Shown piece after piece: positions 27,207-37,237 of a DNA stretch of 64,000 nucleotides. The DNA lies in the NCBI GenBank assembly GCA_015061945.1, contig SUVP01000001.1:186001-250000 (forward strand), in the 5' to 3' direction. Under the pieces are notes generated by a model, which worked only from the letters and a program-made list of their open reading frames with translations, was not told the origin of the DNA and made no database searches. This DNA comes from Opitutales bacterium (lineage in GTDB: Bacteria; Verrucomicrobiota; Verrucomicrobiia; Opitutales; Intestinicryptomonadaceae). Position numbers and translations under genes: made by a program. Position 1 is the first letter of the stretch. Every line of letters begins with the position of its first letter.

Positions 27207-28265
27207 TTAGAGTTCTTGAACCCAAATATTGCGGAACGATACAGCGTCGGTATGGTCTTGCAATCTCAAGTTTACTGGTTCTTTTGGGTGTTTAAATTTA
27301 GCAAGATCTTTAAGTGCAATGCTTGTGCCATATGGAACAGGTGTTGCTCTTTGAACACACTTACCGTTGTGATAAACTGTGAAAGTTGGGTATTCTACAA
27401 CCTTATCGCCTTCGTATTTTGCAGGGGTATATTCAATATCGTATGTTTGCCATGCACCAGGTTCGAGCGATGCGTTGTATTGCGATGCAGTCTGACGATA
27501 AATTGAACCGCAGTGGTCCCAAGTTGCATCAGCACCGAAAGAGTCGAGAACTTGTACTTCGTATGGACCAAAGAATACACCTGAATTTGAACGAGCTTGT
27601 GCCATTTTGTCATAGAGTGGAGCTGTTCTGAATTCGATGTGTAATTTGCATTTTCCGAAAGCTTTTTTCGATTCGATTGTCGTGTTGAATCTCTTGCCAT
27701 TTGGGCGTTTCATATTTGTTTCAACAGTCATTGCACCGTCGCCGAGAATCCAATTAGCTGGTTTTGTTTTATCACCAACAAGAACCCAATTTGCTTCGAG
27801 ACATTTTTTTGTACCATCGAAGAGAACAACAGCACCTTCTGGAGCTTTAGCCCCCAATGTTGGCGACTTAAATACAAATCTTTTCAACGCAATCTTAACT
27901 TTTTGACCTTGGTACACACCAGTTGCAACAACTTCTTTTGGTGTGATAGTACCATTCAAATCAAACGCTTTATCTTTTGACGTGAATGATATTTTTCCTT
28001 CGTTTGCAGTCAAATTTTCGGCTACAAATGATGCCTCTGCACGAGCCAAAATACCAGTGAGAAGTTTTAAACGATACTTCGCTTCAGGTCCTCTATATAC
28101 TTCCGCATAAATTTCAGGATACATCGAAACAGGATAACCTCTTTTGAGTTCCGCACCGTCAGCGAGAGTAATCTTGCCCTTGTAAAGCCCTGCAAATTCG
28201 TCGTATTGAGAAAATGCTGGGAGCGTTGCCAATAATGTGATTGCTATAAATAGTAGTTTTCTCAT
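27207..28265 (-). CDS. DUF1080 (3-keto-disaccharide hydrolase-like) secreted protein
   Basis: 352 residues with a signal peptide (M-R-K-L-L-F-I-A, ending A-F-S-Q). Residues about 150-352 are the DUF1080 concanavalin A-like domain: L-F-D-G-T, N-W-x-L-G-D-G-A-M, L-H-I-E-F-R-T-A, N-S-G-V-F-F-G-P-Y-E-V-Q-V-L-D-S-F and the closing L-R-L-Q-D-H-T-D-A-V-S-F-R-N-I-W-V. Members of this family hydrolyse 3-keto-glycosides made by GMC-type or Gfo/Idh-type sugar dehydrogenases. Such a dehydrogenase system is encoded 19 kb away at 45815-52320. The N-terminal 130 residues form a separate small beta domain. The family is certain, the substrate is inferred. Confidence 0.9.
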   Translation of the reverse strand: MRKLLFIAITLLATLPAFSQYDEFAGLYKGKITLADGAELKRGYPVSMYPEIYAEVYRGPEAKYRLKLLTGILARAEASFVAENLTANEGKISFTSKDKAFDLNGTITPKEVVATGVYQGQKVKIALKRFVFKSPTLGAKAPEGAVVLFDGTKKCLEANWVLVGDKTKPANWILGDGAMTVETNMKRPNGKRFNTTIESKKAFGKCKLHIEFRTAPLYDKMAQARSNSGVFFGPYEVQVLDSFGADATWDHCGSIYRQTASQYNASLEPGAWQTYDIEYTPAKYEGDKVVEYPTFTVYHNGKCVQRATPVPYGTSIALKDLAKFKHPKEPVNLRLQDHTDAVSFRNIWVQEL

Positions 28266-28437
28266 AAATGGAAGAATCTATTTTTTAGACTGCATACGTC
28301 AACAAAATAACAATATCAGAATATTTTTTTATTCTTGCGAAAAATTGCGAGTTCTCCAAACTTGTTCGATTAAATTGTTTAATTGATTACAACGTGTAAA
28401 TTTGCACATCACTTTTATAATATACAAAGGAAAAAAT

Positions 28438-29943
28438 ATGGTCGATATGGCAACAATAGAAGGTCTTTGCAAACGCAGAGGTTTTATTTATCGTTCCTCC
28501 GAAATCTACGGCGGATTTAACGGATTTTTCGATTATGGTCCACTCGGAGTAGAATTGAAAAATAATATCAAACGTGCTTGGTGGAAAGATTTTGTACATG
28601 GTCGCGACGATATCGTTGGGCTCGATGCGTCAATTATTATGCACCCAGATGTATGGCGTGCTTCAGGACACGTCGCCGGATTCTCCGACCCTATGGTCGA
28701 TTGTAAGGAATCAAAACTCCGTTTCCGTGCAGACCAAATTTTCTTTGCAGAAGTAAAAGTTGGCGACGAAACAATCGGCTACGTTAGCGTTCTCGAAGAC
28801 GACGGAATGCAAAAAGAAGCTGAAAAGAAAGCATCGGAACTCAAGCGTAAACTCGCAAAACAAGGCGAGTTGGGCGAAGTTGTACTCAAGAACTATATGG
28901 ACGCTAAACCATTTGAGTACGATCTCATTCCTTCGCCAGCAACTGGCAATGCAGGCACTTTGACACCACCACGAGACTTCAACTTGATGTTCCAAACATA
29001 CGTTGGTGCAATGCGTGATGAAACAGCAGTTGCATACCTCCGCCCAGAAACAGCACAAGGTATTTTTGCCGATTTCAAAAATATCTGCGACACAAATCGT
29101 GTAAAAGTTCCGTTTGGTATCGCACAAGTCGGCAAGGCTTTCAGAAACGAAATTACTCCACGCAACTTCATCTTCCGCAGTCGTGAGTTTGAACAAATGG
29201 AAATTGAATATTTCATATCTCCATACGACGATTGGAAGACTCTCCACCGTGAGTGGATTGACGCTTGCAAAGCTTGGTTTGTATCTATCGGCTTGCCTGC
29301 TGAATCGCTCGCTGAAGATGTCCACCCTGACGAAAAGCTCGCACACTATGCGAAGGCTTGCACAGACATCACATTCCACTTCCCACACGGCTTGCAAGAA
29401 TTGCAAGGTATTGCTGTTCGCGGAAACTTTGACCTCACACAACATCAAAATGCGTCGGGCAAAAACCTTGAGTACTTCGACGAAGCTCGCAAGGAAAAAT
29501 ATCTCCCACACGTTATCGAGCCATCGTTGGGTGTTGATCGCACATTCCTCGCTGTGATGAGTGCCGCATACACTGAAGACGAAGTTCCAAACGATAAGGG
29601 ACAACCTGAAAAACGTATCGTGCTTAAATTCAGCCCACGAGTATCGCCATTCAAGGCTGCAATTTTCCCACTCGTTAAGAATAAGCCAGAAATTTACGAA
29701 AAGGCAGAAGCGTTGTACAAAAAGCTCCGTCGCCGTTGGAACGTATTTTTCGATGCATCAGGTGCAATCGGCAGACGTTATCGTCGCCAAGACGAAATTG
29801 GTACTCCATTCGGAATTACAATCGACTTCCAAACAATTGAAGGCGACGGCACTGTTACACTTCGCGATCGTGATACAACAGAGCAAATCCGTATGTCAGA
29901 AGCAGAGCTTATCAACTACCTCTCGGAAAAAATCGACGTCTAA
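28438..29943 (+). CDS. glyQS: Glycyl-tRNA synthetase, single-chain (alpha2) type
   Basis: 501 residues. The ATG at 28438 follows AAAGG at a seven-base spacing; the frame opens 12 codons earlier with a TTG, which is not needed. The N terminus M-V-D-M-A-T-I-E and [12 protein letters not shown], then [12 protein letters not shown], are typical of the homodimeric class II enzyme shared with archaea and eukaryotes. Motif 2 is F-R-N-E-I-T-P-R and motif 3 lies around G-V-D-R-T. The C-terminal anticodon domain ends at 29943. The enzyme charges tRNA-Gly. The gene stands alone with its own terminator. A TATAAT lies at 28416-28421, upstream of the start codon. Confidence 0.96.
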   Translation: MVDMATIEGLCKRRGFIYRSSEIYGGFNGFFDYGPLGVELKNNIKRAWWKDFVHGRDDIVGLDASIIMHPDVWRASGHVAGFSDPMVDCKESKLRFRADQIFFAEVKVGDETIGYVSVLEDDGMQKEAEKKASELKRKLAKQGELGEVVLKNYMDAKPFEYDLIPSPATGNAGTLTPPRDFNLMFQTYVGAMRDETAVAYLRPETAQGIFADFKNICDTNRVKVPFGIAQVGKAFRNEITPRNFIFRSREFEQMEIEYFISPYDDWKTLHREWIDACKAWFVSIGLPAESLAEDVHPDEKLAHYAKACTDITFHFPHGLQELQGIAVRGNFDLTQHQNASGKNLEYFDEARKEKYLPHVIEPSLGVDRTFLAVMSAAYTEDEVPNDKGQPEKRIVLKFSPRVSPFKAAIFPLVKNKPEIYEKAEALYKKLRRRWNVFFDASGAIGRRYRRQDEIGTPFGITIDFQTIEGDGTVTLRDRDTTEQIRMSEAELINYLSEKIDV

Positions 29944-29964
29944 TTTTGGCGTTTTATCGAAAAC

Positions 29965-30002
29965 AAAAAACTTGCGGAATAAAACAATCCGCAAGTTTTT
30001 TT
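29965..30002. terminator. Bidirectional terminator between glyQS and psd
   Basis: AAAAAACTTGCGGA pairs with TCCGCAAGTTTTTT across a loop of about ten bases. It lies between the convergent glyQS and psd genes. Confidence 0.9.
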
Positions 30003-30023
30003 GTGTCTACTAAGAATGTAAAT

Positions 30024-30926
30024 TTAAGATTCTTTTATGCCCGCAAGCTCATTTACTCTCGCATAACATTCAATCGATTGTGGCGAGTATTCTCTCAAGG
30101 CTGAGTTCCATTCTATTTTATTTTCTTTCGGGAAAATTGTCGCTACACACGAGCCACCAAAACGGAACATTCCAGCTTGTTCGCCACGTTCTACGACATC
30201 ACCCAGCTTGCCAAAGTTCTCAATGCACCCGACATTTGTCGCACCTATTTCGACAAACGCACATACGCCAAATTGTCGAGATTCAATCAAATTGACAATG
30301 CGTTTGTTTTCCCAAAAAACAGAAAGTCTTTCCGAAAGTGCGATTGGGCTTACCGAAAAAAGTTTTCCGTCAATCGATTTGCGAGCAATAATTTCTCCAG
30401 AGATTGGATAATGGAAGCGGTGATAATCCATAGGAGCAAGGCGAGAAATCAACATCGAGCCATTTTCAAAACGCAACGCAAGCTTTTCATCGCCTAAAAA
30501 TTTTGCGAGATTAAACTTTATTCCCTTTGCGTAAAAGGTGTCGTTTTGCGTGATATTTTCAATCAACAAATGTCGCCCATCGCTTGGGAAAGATACTGCA
30601 TTTGCGTTGCCGTTCTCTGCGAGCGGACGTTTACCGTCGGCGAGTTCACGTGTAAAGAAATCGTTAAATGTACCAAATTGAGATGCTGGATTTTTAAATT
30701 CGGAAATGTCGATTTGGTTATCTGCTATAAACTTTAAAATAGATTTTTTACTTCGTTTTGAATCAGCCCAAAGCCCGCAAAGACGTGAAAAAAACAGACG
30801 CTTAAAAATTGCAAAAGTCGTCAATCGCCCGACCTGAGTTCCGTACAAGAATCTCATAAACGATTCGGCACACACTTTTTCTTCATCAATTTTTCCTTTT
30901 TGGATATTAAACAATTTTAAGCTCAT
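30024..30926 (-). CDS. psd: Phosphatidylserine decarboxylase proenzyme
   Basis: 300 residues. F-P-S-D-G, L-A-P-M-D-Y-H-R-F-H-Y-P-I-S-G (with the conserved His pair), and the cleavage region F-R-F-G-G-S (about 254-259) are visible. The family cleaves itself before the Ser of an L-G-S-T or related motif to make a pyruvoyl group; here the residues before Ser are F-G-G. It makes phosphatidylethanolamine from phosphatidylserine at the inner membrane. Its start overlaps the recD2 stop by four bases, so the pair is cotranscribed. The family is clear; the G-G-S variant of the processing site deserves a look. Confidence 0.93.
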   Translation of the reverse strand: MSLKLFNIQKGKIDEEKVCAESFMRFLYGTQVGRLTTFAIFKRLFFSRLCGLWADSKRSKKSILKFIADNQIDISEFKNPASQFGTFNDFFTRELADGKRPLAENGNANAVSFPSDGRHLLIENITQNDTFYAKGIKFNLAKFLGDEKLALRFENGSMLISRLAPMDYHRFHYPISGEIIARKSIDGKLFSVSPIALSERLSVFWENKRIVNLIESRQFGVCAFVEIGATNVGCIENFGKLGDVVERGEQAGMFRFGGSCVATIFPKENKIEWNSALREYSPQSIECYARVNELAGIKES

Positions 30927-33097
30927 ATCGATTCTAATCTTTCTTTTAAAAATGTTCGTCTTCGTGTCGATCTTATATTTTTAACCGCCATTTTCCATGC
31001 CGACTCATCGCCGATAATAAAGACTTTTTTGCGTCCACGTGTCAATGCAGTGTAAAGCAAATTGCGTTGAAGCATAATAAAATGTTGGCGTAAAAGTGGA
31101 ATAATTACGATAGGAAATTCGCTCCCCTGCGACTTGTGAATACTTATCGCATACGCAATTTGCAAGTCCGACATATCATTACGCGAGATTGCAACTTTGC
31201 GTCCATCCATATTGACCGACACGCCAGTATCGCCGTCGATAATCTGCCCGATACGCCCCATATCGCCATTAAAAATGTCGAGATCGTAATTGTTGCGAGT
31301 CTGCATAACCTTGTCGCCAACTGCAAATTTGCCGATACACTGCCACGCTTTTTTATCGCCATTGAGTGCCGATTTCAACGCCTGATTGAAACTTTCAATA
31401 CCAGCAGTTCCCTTATGCATGGGGGCAAGCACTTGGACATCGTCAATAGAATCGCAACCATACCATTGTGGAATTTTGTCTCGGATAAGTTTTACACAAC
31501 TTGCGATGCAATCTTCTGGTGTCGGTGCGTCGATAAAATTTATATCGTTATTTTTGTCGATAAAATTCAAAGAGGTTGGAGGGAATGACGCTGTTGAATC
31601 TACGCCATTTAAAATATCTCGTGCAGTTATCACAATTTGACTACGCTCACCTTGTCGGAAAATTCGCTCAAGGCGTGTAGTAGAAAATTTTTGCGAAGAG
31701 ATTAAATCTTTCAAGACATTCCCTGCACCGACACTTGGGAGCTGGTCGATATCGCCGACAAAAACGATATGTGCGTCATTCGGAACAGCCGAAATTATCG
31801 CCGATGCCAACTTGGTATCAAGCATAGACGCTTCGTCGATTACAACAAATTTTGCGGGCAAAGGTTTAAATTCAGAATGAACAAATTTACCGTCTTCATA
31901 TCCTAAAAGTCTATGTATTGTTTTTGCTTCAACGCCCGATGCTTCAGCCATTCTTTGCGATGCACGCCCTGTCGGTGCTGTGAGAATCGGCTGAACTTTT
32001 TTCATTTTTAGAATATCGCACAATGCACGCAAAATAGTAGTCTTACCAGTACCCGGACCACCTGTGATAATGGATACTTTATTTCTCAACGCTTCGATAA
32101 TCGCACGTGTTTGTTCAGGTGCAAAAGAAAACGATGCTCTGTTTTCTGCCCACTGTGCAGCGAGCTCAAATTTTATAGGTGGCAACGATGATGGTGTCGC
32201 CAAAATTTTCTTGAGTGATGTCGCAATTTTTCGTTCGGCATAATCGAGCGACGAACTCTGCAATACGCCCTCTCCGACATATTTCAGGTGCGAGTCCGAT
32301 ACAAGTTGAGCAATACAATCGGCACATTTTGAAGAATCAACTTCAAGCATTGCCGACGCTTTCGCAATCAACTCGCCCGATAAAATACAAGTATGACCAT
32401 CGTCTTCAGCTTCAGTTATGCAATGTAAAAGTCCTGCTTGAATACGTTCTGGACTCTCGTTTGGAATACCGATATTCAACGCAATCATATCGGCAGTTTT
32501 AAAACCGATACCGTCAATTTCACGCATCAAAGTATATGGCTCTTCACGAACAATTCTCGATGCGTCAGCTCCGAAGCGACTCATTATTTTCACGCACGCC
32601 GACATCCCAATTCCATACACACGCAACGCAATAACAATCTCACGAAGTTCCTTGCACTCGTCCCAAGATTTCTTGATTTTCTTGGCTCGCTCCTTGCCAA
32701 TTCCCTTTACTTCAGTCAATCGTGCCGACTCTGTGTCGATAACATTTAGCGTATCTGCACCAAAATGTGCTACAATTTTTTTAGCGTATCCAGCACCGAT
32801 TCCGTAGACTAACCCAGAGCCTAAAAATTTCTCGATTCCGTAAACTTCGGACGGCAATCTCGATGAAAATTTTGCAACTTTTATTTGCGACCCATACGCC
32901 GAATTACGCCATTGTCCGACAACCTCGACAGTCTCGCCACACTGAAGTGCTGGCATAGTTCCAGCTATTGTAATAGGTGTATTTTTTGCGTTCTTCCCCG
33001 TCGGACGCATCGACGCAATACAGTAGTGATTTTCCTCATTGAAGAAAATTATGCGTTCAACAACGCCGACAATCTTCACATCACTACTATCGTTCAT
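30923..33097 (-). CDS. recD2: RecD2-type ATP-dependent DNA helicase
   Basis: 724 residues. The N-terminal part (about 1-90) is the OB-like domain, followed by helix-hairpin-helix repeats (K-G-I-G-K-E-R-A-K-K-I and V-Y-G-I-G-M-S). The SF1B helicase core starts with Walker A G-G-P-G-T-G-K-T-T (about 341-349), then V-I-D-E-A-S-M-L-D and the late motif Y-A-I-S-I-H-K-S-Q-G-S-E-F. This is the long-form RecD2, which works without RecBC. It unwinds DNA 5'-3' in repair and recombination. It is followed by psd with a four-base overlap. Confidence 0.95.
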   Translation of the reverse strand: MNDSSDVKIVGVVERIIFFNEENHYCIASMRPTGKNAKNTPITIAGTMPALQCGETVEVVGQWRNSAYGSQIKVAKFSSRLPSEVYGIEKFLGSGLVYGIGAGYAKKIVAHFGADTLNVIDTESARLTEVKGIGKERAKKIKKSWDECKELREIVIALRVYGIGMSACVKIMSRFGADASRIVREEPYTLMREIDGIGFKTADMIALNIGIPNESPERIQAGLLHCITEAEDDGHTCILSGELIAKASAMLEVDSSKCADCIAQLVSDSHLKYVGEGVLQSSSLDYAERKIATSLKKILATPSSLPPIKFELAAQWAENRASFSFAPEQTRAIIEALRNKVSIITGGPGTGKTTILRALCDILKMKKVQPILTAPTGRASQRMAEASGVEAKTIHRLLGYEDGKFVHSEFKPLPAKFVVIDEASMLDTKLASAIISAVPNDAHIVFVGDIDQLPSVGAGNVLKDLISSQKFSTTRLERIFRQGERSQIVITARDILNGVDSTASFPPTSLNFIDKNNDINFIDAPTPEDCIASCVKLIRDKIPQWYGCDSIDDVQVLAPMHKGTAGIESFNQALKSALNGDKKAWQCIGKFAVGDKVMQTRNNYDLDIFNGDMGRIGQIIDGDTGVSVNMDGRKVAISRNDMSDLQIAYAISIHKSQGSEFPIVIIPLLRQHFIMLQRNLLYTALTRGRKKVFIIGDESAWKMAVKNIRSTRRRTFLKERLESI

Positions 33098-33124
33098 CAG
33101 AAAAATTTTTAAGAAAAAAACGTC

Positions 33125-33805
33125 TTACAATTCAATACCGAAAATCTCGCGTGCCATATCTTTAAAATCTGCAAACACACCGATTTTATCGGGACATTCT
33201 GCCGATAAAAATTCGAGCGAGTCTCCCCCTGTTGCGACGAGAGCCGAATCGATACCACACACACGTGCCGCTTTGTAATCGTACGGAGAATCGCCAATAC
33301 CGATTGTTTCGTCTGCCGATACCCCCAGCGTTTTAAGTGCAAAATCTGTAAATTCTTTTTCAGGCTTTCTCGGAGAATGTAGTGTTGTTCCGATAATTGC
33401 ATCAAGATATTTATCCAAGCCCAAGTGTTGCAAAATTTTTTCTGCACCATCTTGCTGTTTATTTGTGAAGCACGCAAGTTTCAAACCTTGCGATTTTAAC
33501 GCTCGCAAAAAATCTTCCGCATATGGCATCGGAGCAAGTCCGTCAAAAATATATTTTGGGAAAAGTGGAATGTACATATTGCCAATCTCGTCTGCCAAAT
33601 GCTCTTTATTGTGATAAGCTAATAACTTTCGTATGGTGATTAAAATCGACCCACCGACAGTACGCACAACTAAATCGTAATCGGGCTTTGGCACACCAAA
33701 CTTTTCAAAGCACGCACAAAGGCAATGGTGAATTGCTGTGTAATTGCTCACCAAAGTTCCGTCTAAATCAAAAAGTACGGCAGTATATTTTTTAGGGATG
33801 CTCAT
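33125..33805 (-). CDS. HAD-superfamily phosphatase, phosphoglycolate phosphatase-like
   Basis: 226 residues from the ATG ending at 33805; a frame extension of 38 codons upstream is hydrophobic and unlike the family. Motif I is F-D-L-D-G-T (about 12-17), motif II has C-F-T-N-K, motif III R-K-P, and motif IV G-I-G-D-S-P-Y-D. The helical cap lies between motifs I and II, as in Gph/PgmB enzymes. The substrate, probably 2-phosphoglycolate or another small phosphate ester, is not certain. It lies upstream of recD2 on the same strand with 27 bp between them. Confidence 0.9.
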   Translation of the reverse strand: MSIPKKYTAVLFDLDGTLVSNYTAIHHCLCACFEKFGVPKPDYDLVVRTVGGSILITIRKLLAYHNKEHLADEIGNMYIPLFPKYIFDGLAPMPYAEDFLRALKSQGLKLACFTNKQQDGAEKILQHLGLDKYLDAIIGTTLHSPRKPEKEFTDFALKTLGVSADETIGIGDSPYDYKAARVCGIDSALVATGGDSLEFLSAECPDKIGVFADFKDMAREIFGIEL

Positions 33806-33943
33806 CAAATTTATAATATAAAAACATATCAATACTATGATACAACAAAGATGTGTCAAACATTTCAACATCGCAACAGTAAGTTCTTTTTTTGTTGATG
33901 TATTTGATAAATATGACACTATTTTCAGAAAAGGAAATCTACT

Positions 33944-36900
33944 ATGAAAACACTTATATATACATTATTCACAGCGTTGTTAATCTCGCCACTTTCTTTG
34001 TTGGCGCAAAAAAATTTGCAAAATTGCGCAACCAGAATAACGATAACTTGCGACTACCCATTTGAAAATGTTTCGTCAAATGGCACTAAATTAAACAATT
34101 TTAGTTATAACAAAAACGGCAAAAGAAAATACGTTCTGCAAGATTACCGACTAAACAAAGACCCGAACAAGTGGGAAGAATTTTCAATAAGTTTCACGCC
34201 AACACAAAATGCGCCAGTCTCTGTTTTGATTAACGGCGTATCGGTTAAAACAAAATCAACAACATCAAGGGCTACATCGCTTATCGACAATTTGAAGCTA
34301 AATGGCGAACTTGTCGAAAATGGAGATTTTGAAAAAGATTTAGAAACTTTCTCGTGTACGAAAGATAAACAATTACCTGTTAGAATAGAACAATCGCCAA
34401 ACCTTGTAAAATTTGGCAAAAAATGCGTATCGGTTTGGGCGAAAACAATTGTCTCAAAAAAATTTAATGCCCAAAAAGGCGAGCCAATGCGTTTCTCGGT
34501 TATGACTAAACCTCGCGGTGAAGTTATCACTTACGACTCAATGTTGGATTTTTCGGAACACGCAAACGCTCAATCACCTTTCGCAAATAAACCTAATGTA
34601 TTTTTTGAAGGCTTAAAATTCGACGGACAAAAAAGTATAGATGTAAACAAAGAAATTACATTCAACATCAATAAAAAAGGGCAGTACGGAGATTATTTAT
34701 ATGTTCTTCATACTTTCGACGGTTTACAAAATGCCGACGACAAAGTGTGTGCAGTTGTCGTTATCAGAAATTCAGACGGCAAAGTTGTAAAGTACGACCT
34801 TAAATCGTCCGAAGAAGCACTCGATACAAACCAAGTTAAACTTGCCTATAACGCAAAGCCCGTTTTCTATGCAGACAAAAAAAATAAGAAAGGTGCAATT
34901 TACCTATCTCGCTTTGCGACACCGTCAAATGCTCCGATAAAATCGATAACATTTGCCCCACGAAAAATTGCTCAATGGAAAGTTTTTTCTGCAACAATAT
35001 CCGACCAAGATGTCCGCCCATACGAGTGTTGGAAGCCAACTCCTGACCAATGGAAAATAGCAGATATTCAAAAAAATAATATCGTCATAAAAAATTCTGC
35101 ACTCGATTTGACCCACTTCTTCCACGACGGCGAAGCAGGAAAATATGGGCGTATCATCGTTTCAGAACGTGGAACTTTTGCATTTGAAAACGCTCCCGAT
35201 AAAGATGTAAGATTAAAAAGTTTCTCACTGAACTCATATCAATTTAGAGAAGGTAAAAGTCCAAAACGTTATAAACGCTTAAAAGAATATGCCGAACTTA
35301 TCAAACGTTCTGGCTACAACTGCGTCCGTATCGACTTCGATTTTATCAGAGATCCGTCAGTCGCAAAAAAACTCGACGACAATATGGATATGCTCGACTA
35401 CTTTATGGCAGAGCTGAAAAAGAATGGCGTTTATATCCACTACGTTCTTGCATGGCGTGATTTGGGCTTGAAAAAAACAAGCAAACAATATGAACGCGAC
35501 GAAATGAAAATGCGTTGTATTTTCCTCGAACCCGAAGCTGTCGAAGGCTGGAAGAAATGGACAACATATTTGCTCAATCATAAAAATCCATACACAAACC
35601 TCGCCCTTAAAGATGATCCACAAATTGTACAAGTTGAATATTTCAACGAGTTTTCAATCACGCTCGGACGTATGAATAGAATGCCAAAGCACATTCAAGC
35701 TTATACATACGACGTTTTCAGAAAGTGGTTAAAAGAAAAATATAAGACTATTGAAAACCTCAATTCTGCGTGGAATACACAAGGTTTCTACGCAAAAAAT
35801 GGTGGTGCAAATTATACATCATTCGATGAAGTAAAAGATGCAGTTGCACATAACCACGACTGGATGATTTTTGCGGCTGAATCACGACACAAATTCTTTG
35901 AAATTTGCACAAAAACTGTTCGAGGAACTGGATACAAAGGAATCATAGCAAGCGAAAATATGGGAGGTTATCCGTTGGCAATTCCACTTAAAAATCGCGA
36001 CTTCGACTCTATCATTGGCAACACTTATTATTCGCACCCCAAAGGCTTCGACTACACAAATACATCGTGTAGCCAAGATAGTTCAATCGGCTCGGCATTC
36101 CCAAATATCTTCAATCTAACTTACAACAATTTCAACGATAGACCAGCGGGAATCACCGAATATAACTACTGTTTCTGGAATCAGCATCGATACGAAATTC
36201 CAGCCACATACCCACTCTACGCATCGTATCAAAATTTCTCGATGATGACAATTCACGAAGACGCTGTTCCAAATATGGACGCAATTGAGATGCCATATCG
36301 CAAAGAAATAAACCCGTTCCGCACTCAAAATTCTCCAATTCTGCGTGCGTCTGAAGTTTTCTCAACGGCACTCTTTGTACGTCAAGACATTACCCCTGCA
36401 ACACCGACTGTTGAAATAGATATGAGCAAGGAAAATTTGGCTTCATTGCCGTCGCAAATTAGACGCTTCGATGATTTCGATGCCAGACTCTCACTTTTAA
36501 CTGGCGTCAGATTAAAAGTCTACGGCGAACGTCCAGCAAACATTAAAAAAGTGAAAGTTGCCCCTGCTCTTCATACAATCAAACCTAATTCCGATGACAA
36601 AAGTTTATCTTTTAATAAATGGCTTGAAAGAGTCTATCAAGGCAATATGAGTGGCTCTACACTCCCACAAAATATCGAAAAATTACGTGAACTCGGGATT
36701 CTCGATAAATCAAATAAAACCGACATCACGAAAGGCGTTTTCCATTCCGACACAAAGGAAATTTTGCTCGATGCAAAAAATAAAATGCTAAAAGCAATAA
36801 CGCCCAAAACAGAACTTTTAACTGGAAAAGTTTTGAAAAATCAAAAGTTGGATAATTTGAAAGTTGTGTCGTCATCAATCCCTGCGTCTGTCGGTGTAAT

Positions 36901-37237
36901 GTCGCTTGACGACAAAAAAATCGAAGAAAGCAATCGCCTCATATTTGCCTATATGACTCAAGAAGCAAATAGTGAAATGGAGGCATCGTTCGACCAATTT
37001 TACTTGGTAAAAATGGGTAATGCACCAATACTTTTGAGAACTGGAAAGCTCAAAGCCGAACTCAAACTCGACCCGAACAAAACTTACAAACTCTATCCCC
37101 TTTCGTTAAACGGCGAGCGTCGAGCAGAAATTCCGTGCGACTTCAAAAACGGCATTTTGAAAATCGAAATAGATACTCACGCACTTCCAAATGGTCCAAC
37201 TACACTCTTTGAAGTAGTCTCAAGTAATGATAAATAA
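33944..37237 (+). CDS. Large secreted glycoside hydrolase (GH5/GH42-like TIM barrel)
   Basis: 1097 residues with a signal peptide (about 1-21, ending L-L-A-Q). An AAAGGAAA sits before the start codon. Residues about 25-190 are beta-rich and may bind carbohydrate. Another beta region runs to about 410, then a TIM barrel: G-Y-N-C-V-R-I-D-F-D-F-I, Y-I-H-Y-V-L-A-W-R-D, and Q-V-E-Y-F-N-E (about 563-569) whose N-E pair fits the clan A acid/base. G-I-T-E-Y-N near residue 738 is a candidate nucleophile position. The C-terminal 250 residues are beta-rich. The exact GH family and substrate are uncertain. The next gene overlaps it by 11 bp, so a shared substrate is likely. Confidence 0.82.
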   Translation: MKTLIYTLFTALLISPLSLLAQKNLQNCATRITITCDYPFENVSSNGTKLNNFSYNKNGKRKYVLQDYRLNKDPNKWEEFSISFTPTQNAPVSVLINGVSVKTKSTTSRATSLIDNLKLNGELVENGDFEKDLETFSCTKDKQLPVRIEQSPNLVKFGKKCVSVWAKTIVSKKFNAQKGEPMRFSVMTKPRGEVITYDSMLDFSEHANAQSPFANKPNVFFEGLKFDGQKSIDVNKEITFNINKKGQYGDYLYVLHTFDGLQNADDKVCAVVVIRNSDGKVVKYDLKSSEEALDTNQVKLAYNAKPVFYADKKNKKGAIYLSRFATPSNAPIKSITFAPRKIAQWKVFSATISDQDVRPYECWKPTPDQWKIADIQKNNIVIKNSALDLTHFFHDGEAGKYGRIIVSERGTFAFENAPDKDVRLKSFSLNSYQFREGKSPKRYKRLKEYAELIKRSGYNCVRIDFDFIRDPSVAKKLDDNMDMLDYFMAELKKNGVYIHYVLAWRDLGLKKTSKQYERDEMKMRCIFLEPEAVEGWKKWTTYLLNHKNPYTNLALKDDPQIVQVEYFNEFSITLGRMNRMPKHIQAYTYDVFRKWLKEKYKTIENLNSAWNTQGFYAKNGGANYTSFDEVKDAVAHNHDWMIFAAESRHKFFEICTKTVRGTGYKGIIASENMGGYPLAIPLKNRDFDSIIGNTYYSHPKGFDYTNTSCSQDSSIGSAFPNIFNLTYNNFNDRPAGITEYNYCFWNQHRYEIPATYPLYASYQNFSMMTIHEDAVPNMDAIEMPYRKEINPFRTQNSPILRASEVFSTALFVRQDITPATPTVEIDMSKENLASLPSQIRRFDDFDARLSLLTGVRLKVYGERPANIKKVKVAPALHTIKPNSDDKSLSFNKWLERVYQGNMSGSTLPQNIEKLRELGILDKSNKTDITKGVFHSDTKEILLDAKNKMLKAITPKTELLTGKVLKNQKLDNLKVVSSSIPASVGVMSLDDKKIEESNRLIFAYMTQEANSEMEASFDQFYLVKMGNAPILLRTGKLKAELKLDPNKTYKLYPLSLNGERRAEIPCDFKNGILKIEIDTHALPNGPTTLFEVVSSNDK

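Noticed and set aside
28266-28437. T-box or other riboswitch upstream of glyQS
   Set aside because: The 170-bp leader has no T-box core sequence or terminator hairpin; only a TATAAT and an AAAGG are seen.
28711-29604. Minus-strand ORF of 297 codons opposite glyQS
   Set aside because: It lies wholly within a certain glycyl-tRNA synthetase gene; its Cys/Phe-rich content is typical of an antisense shadow.
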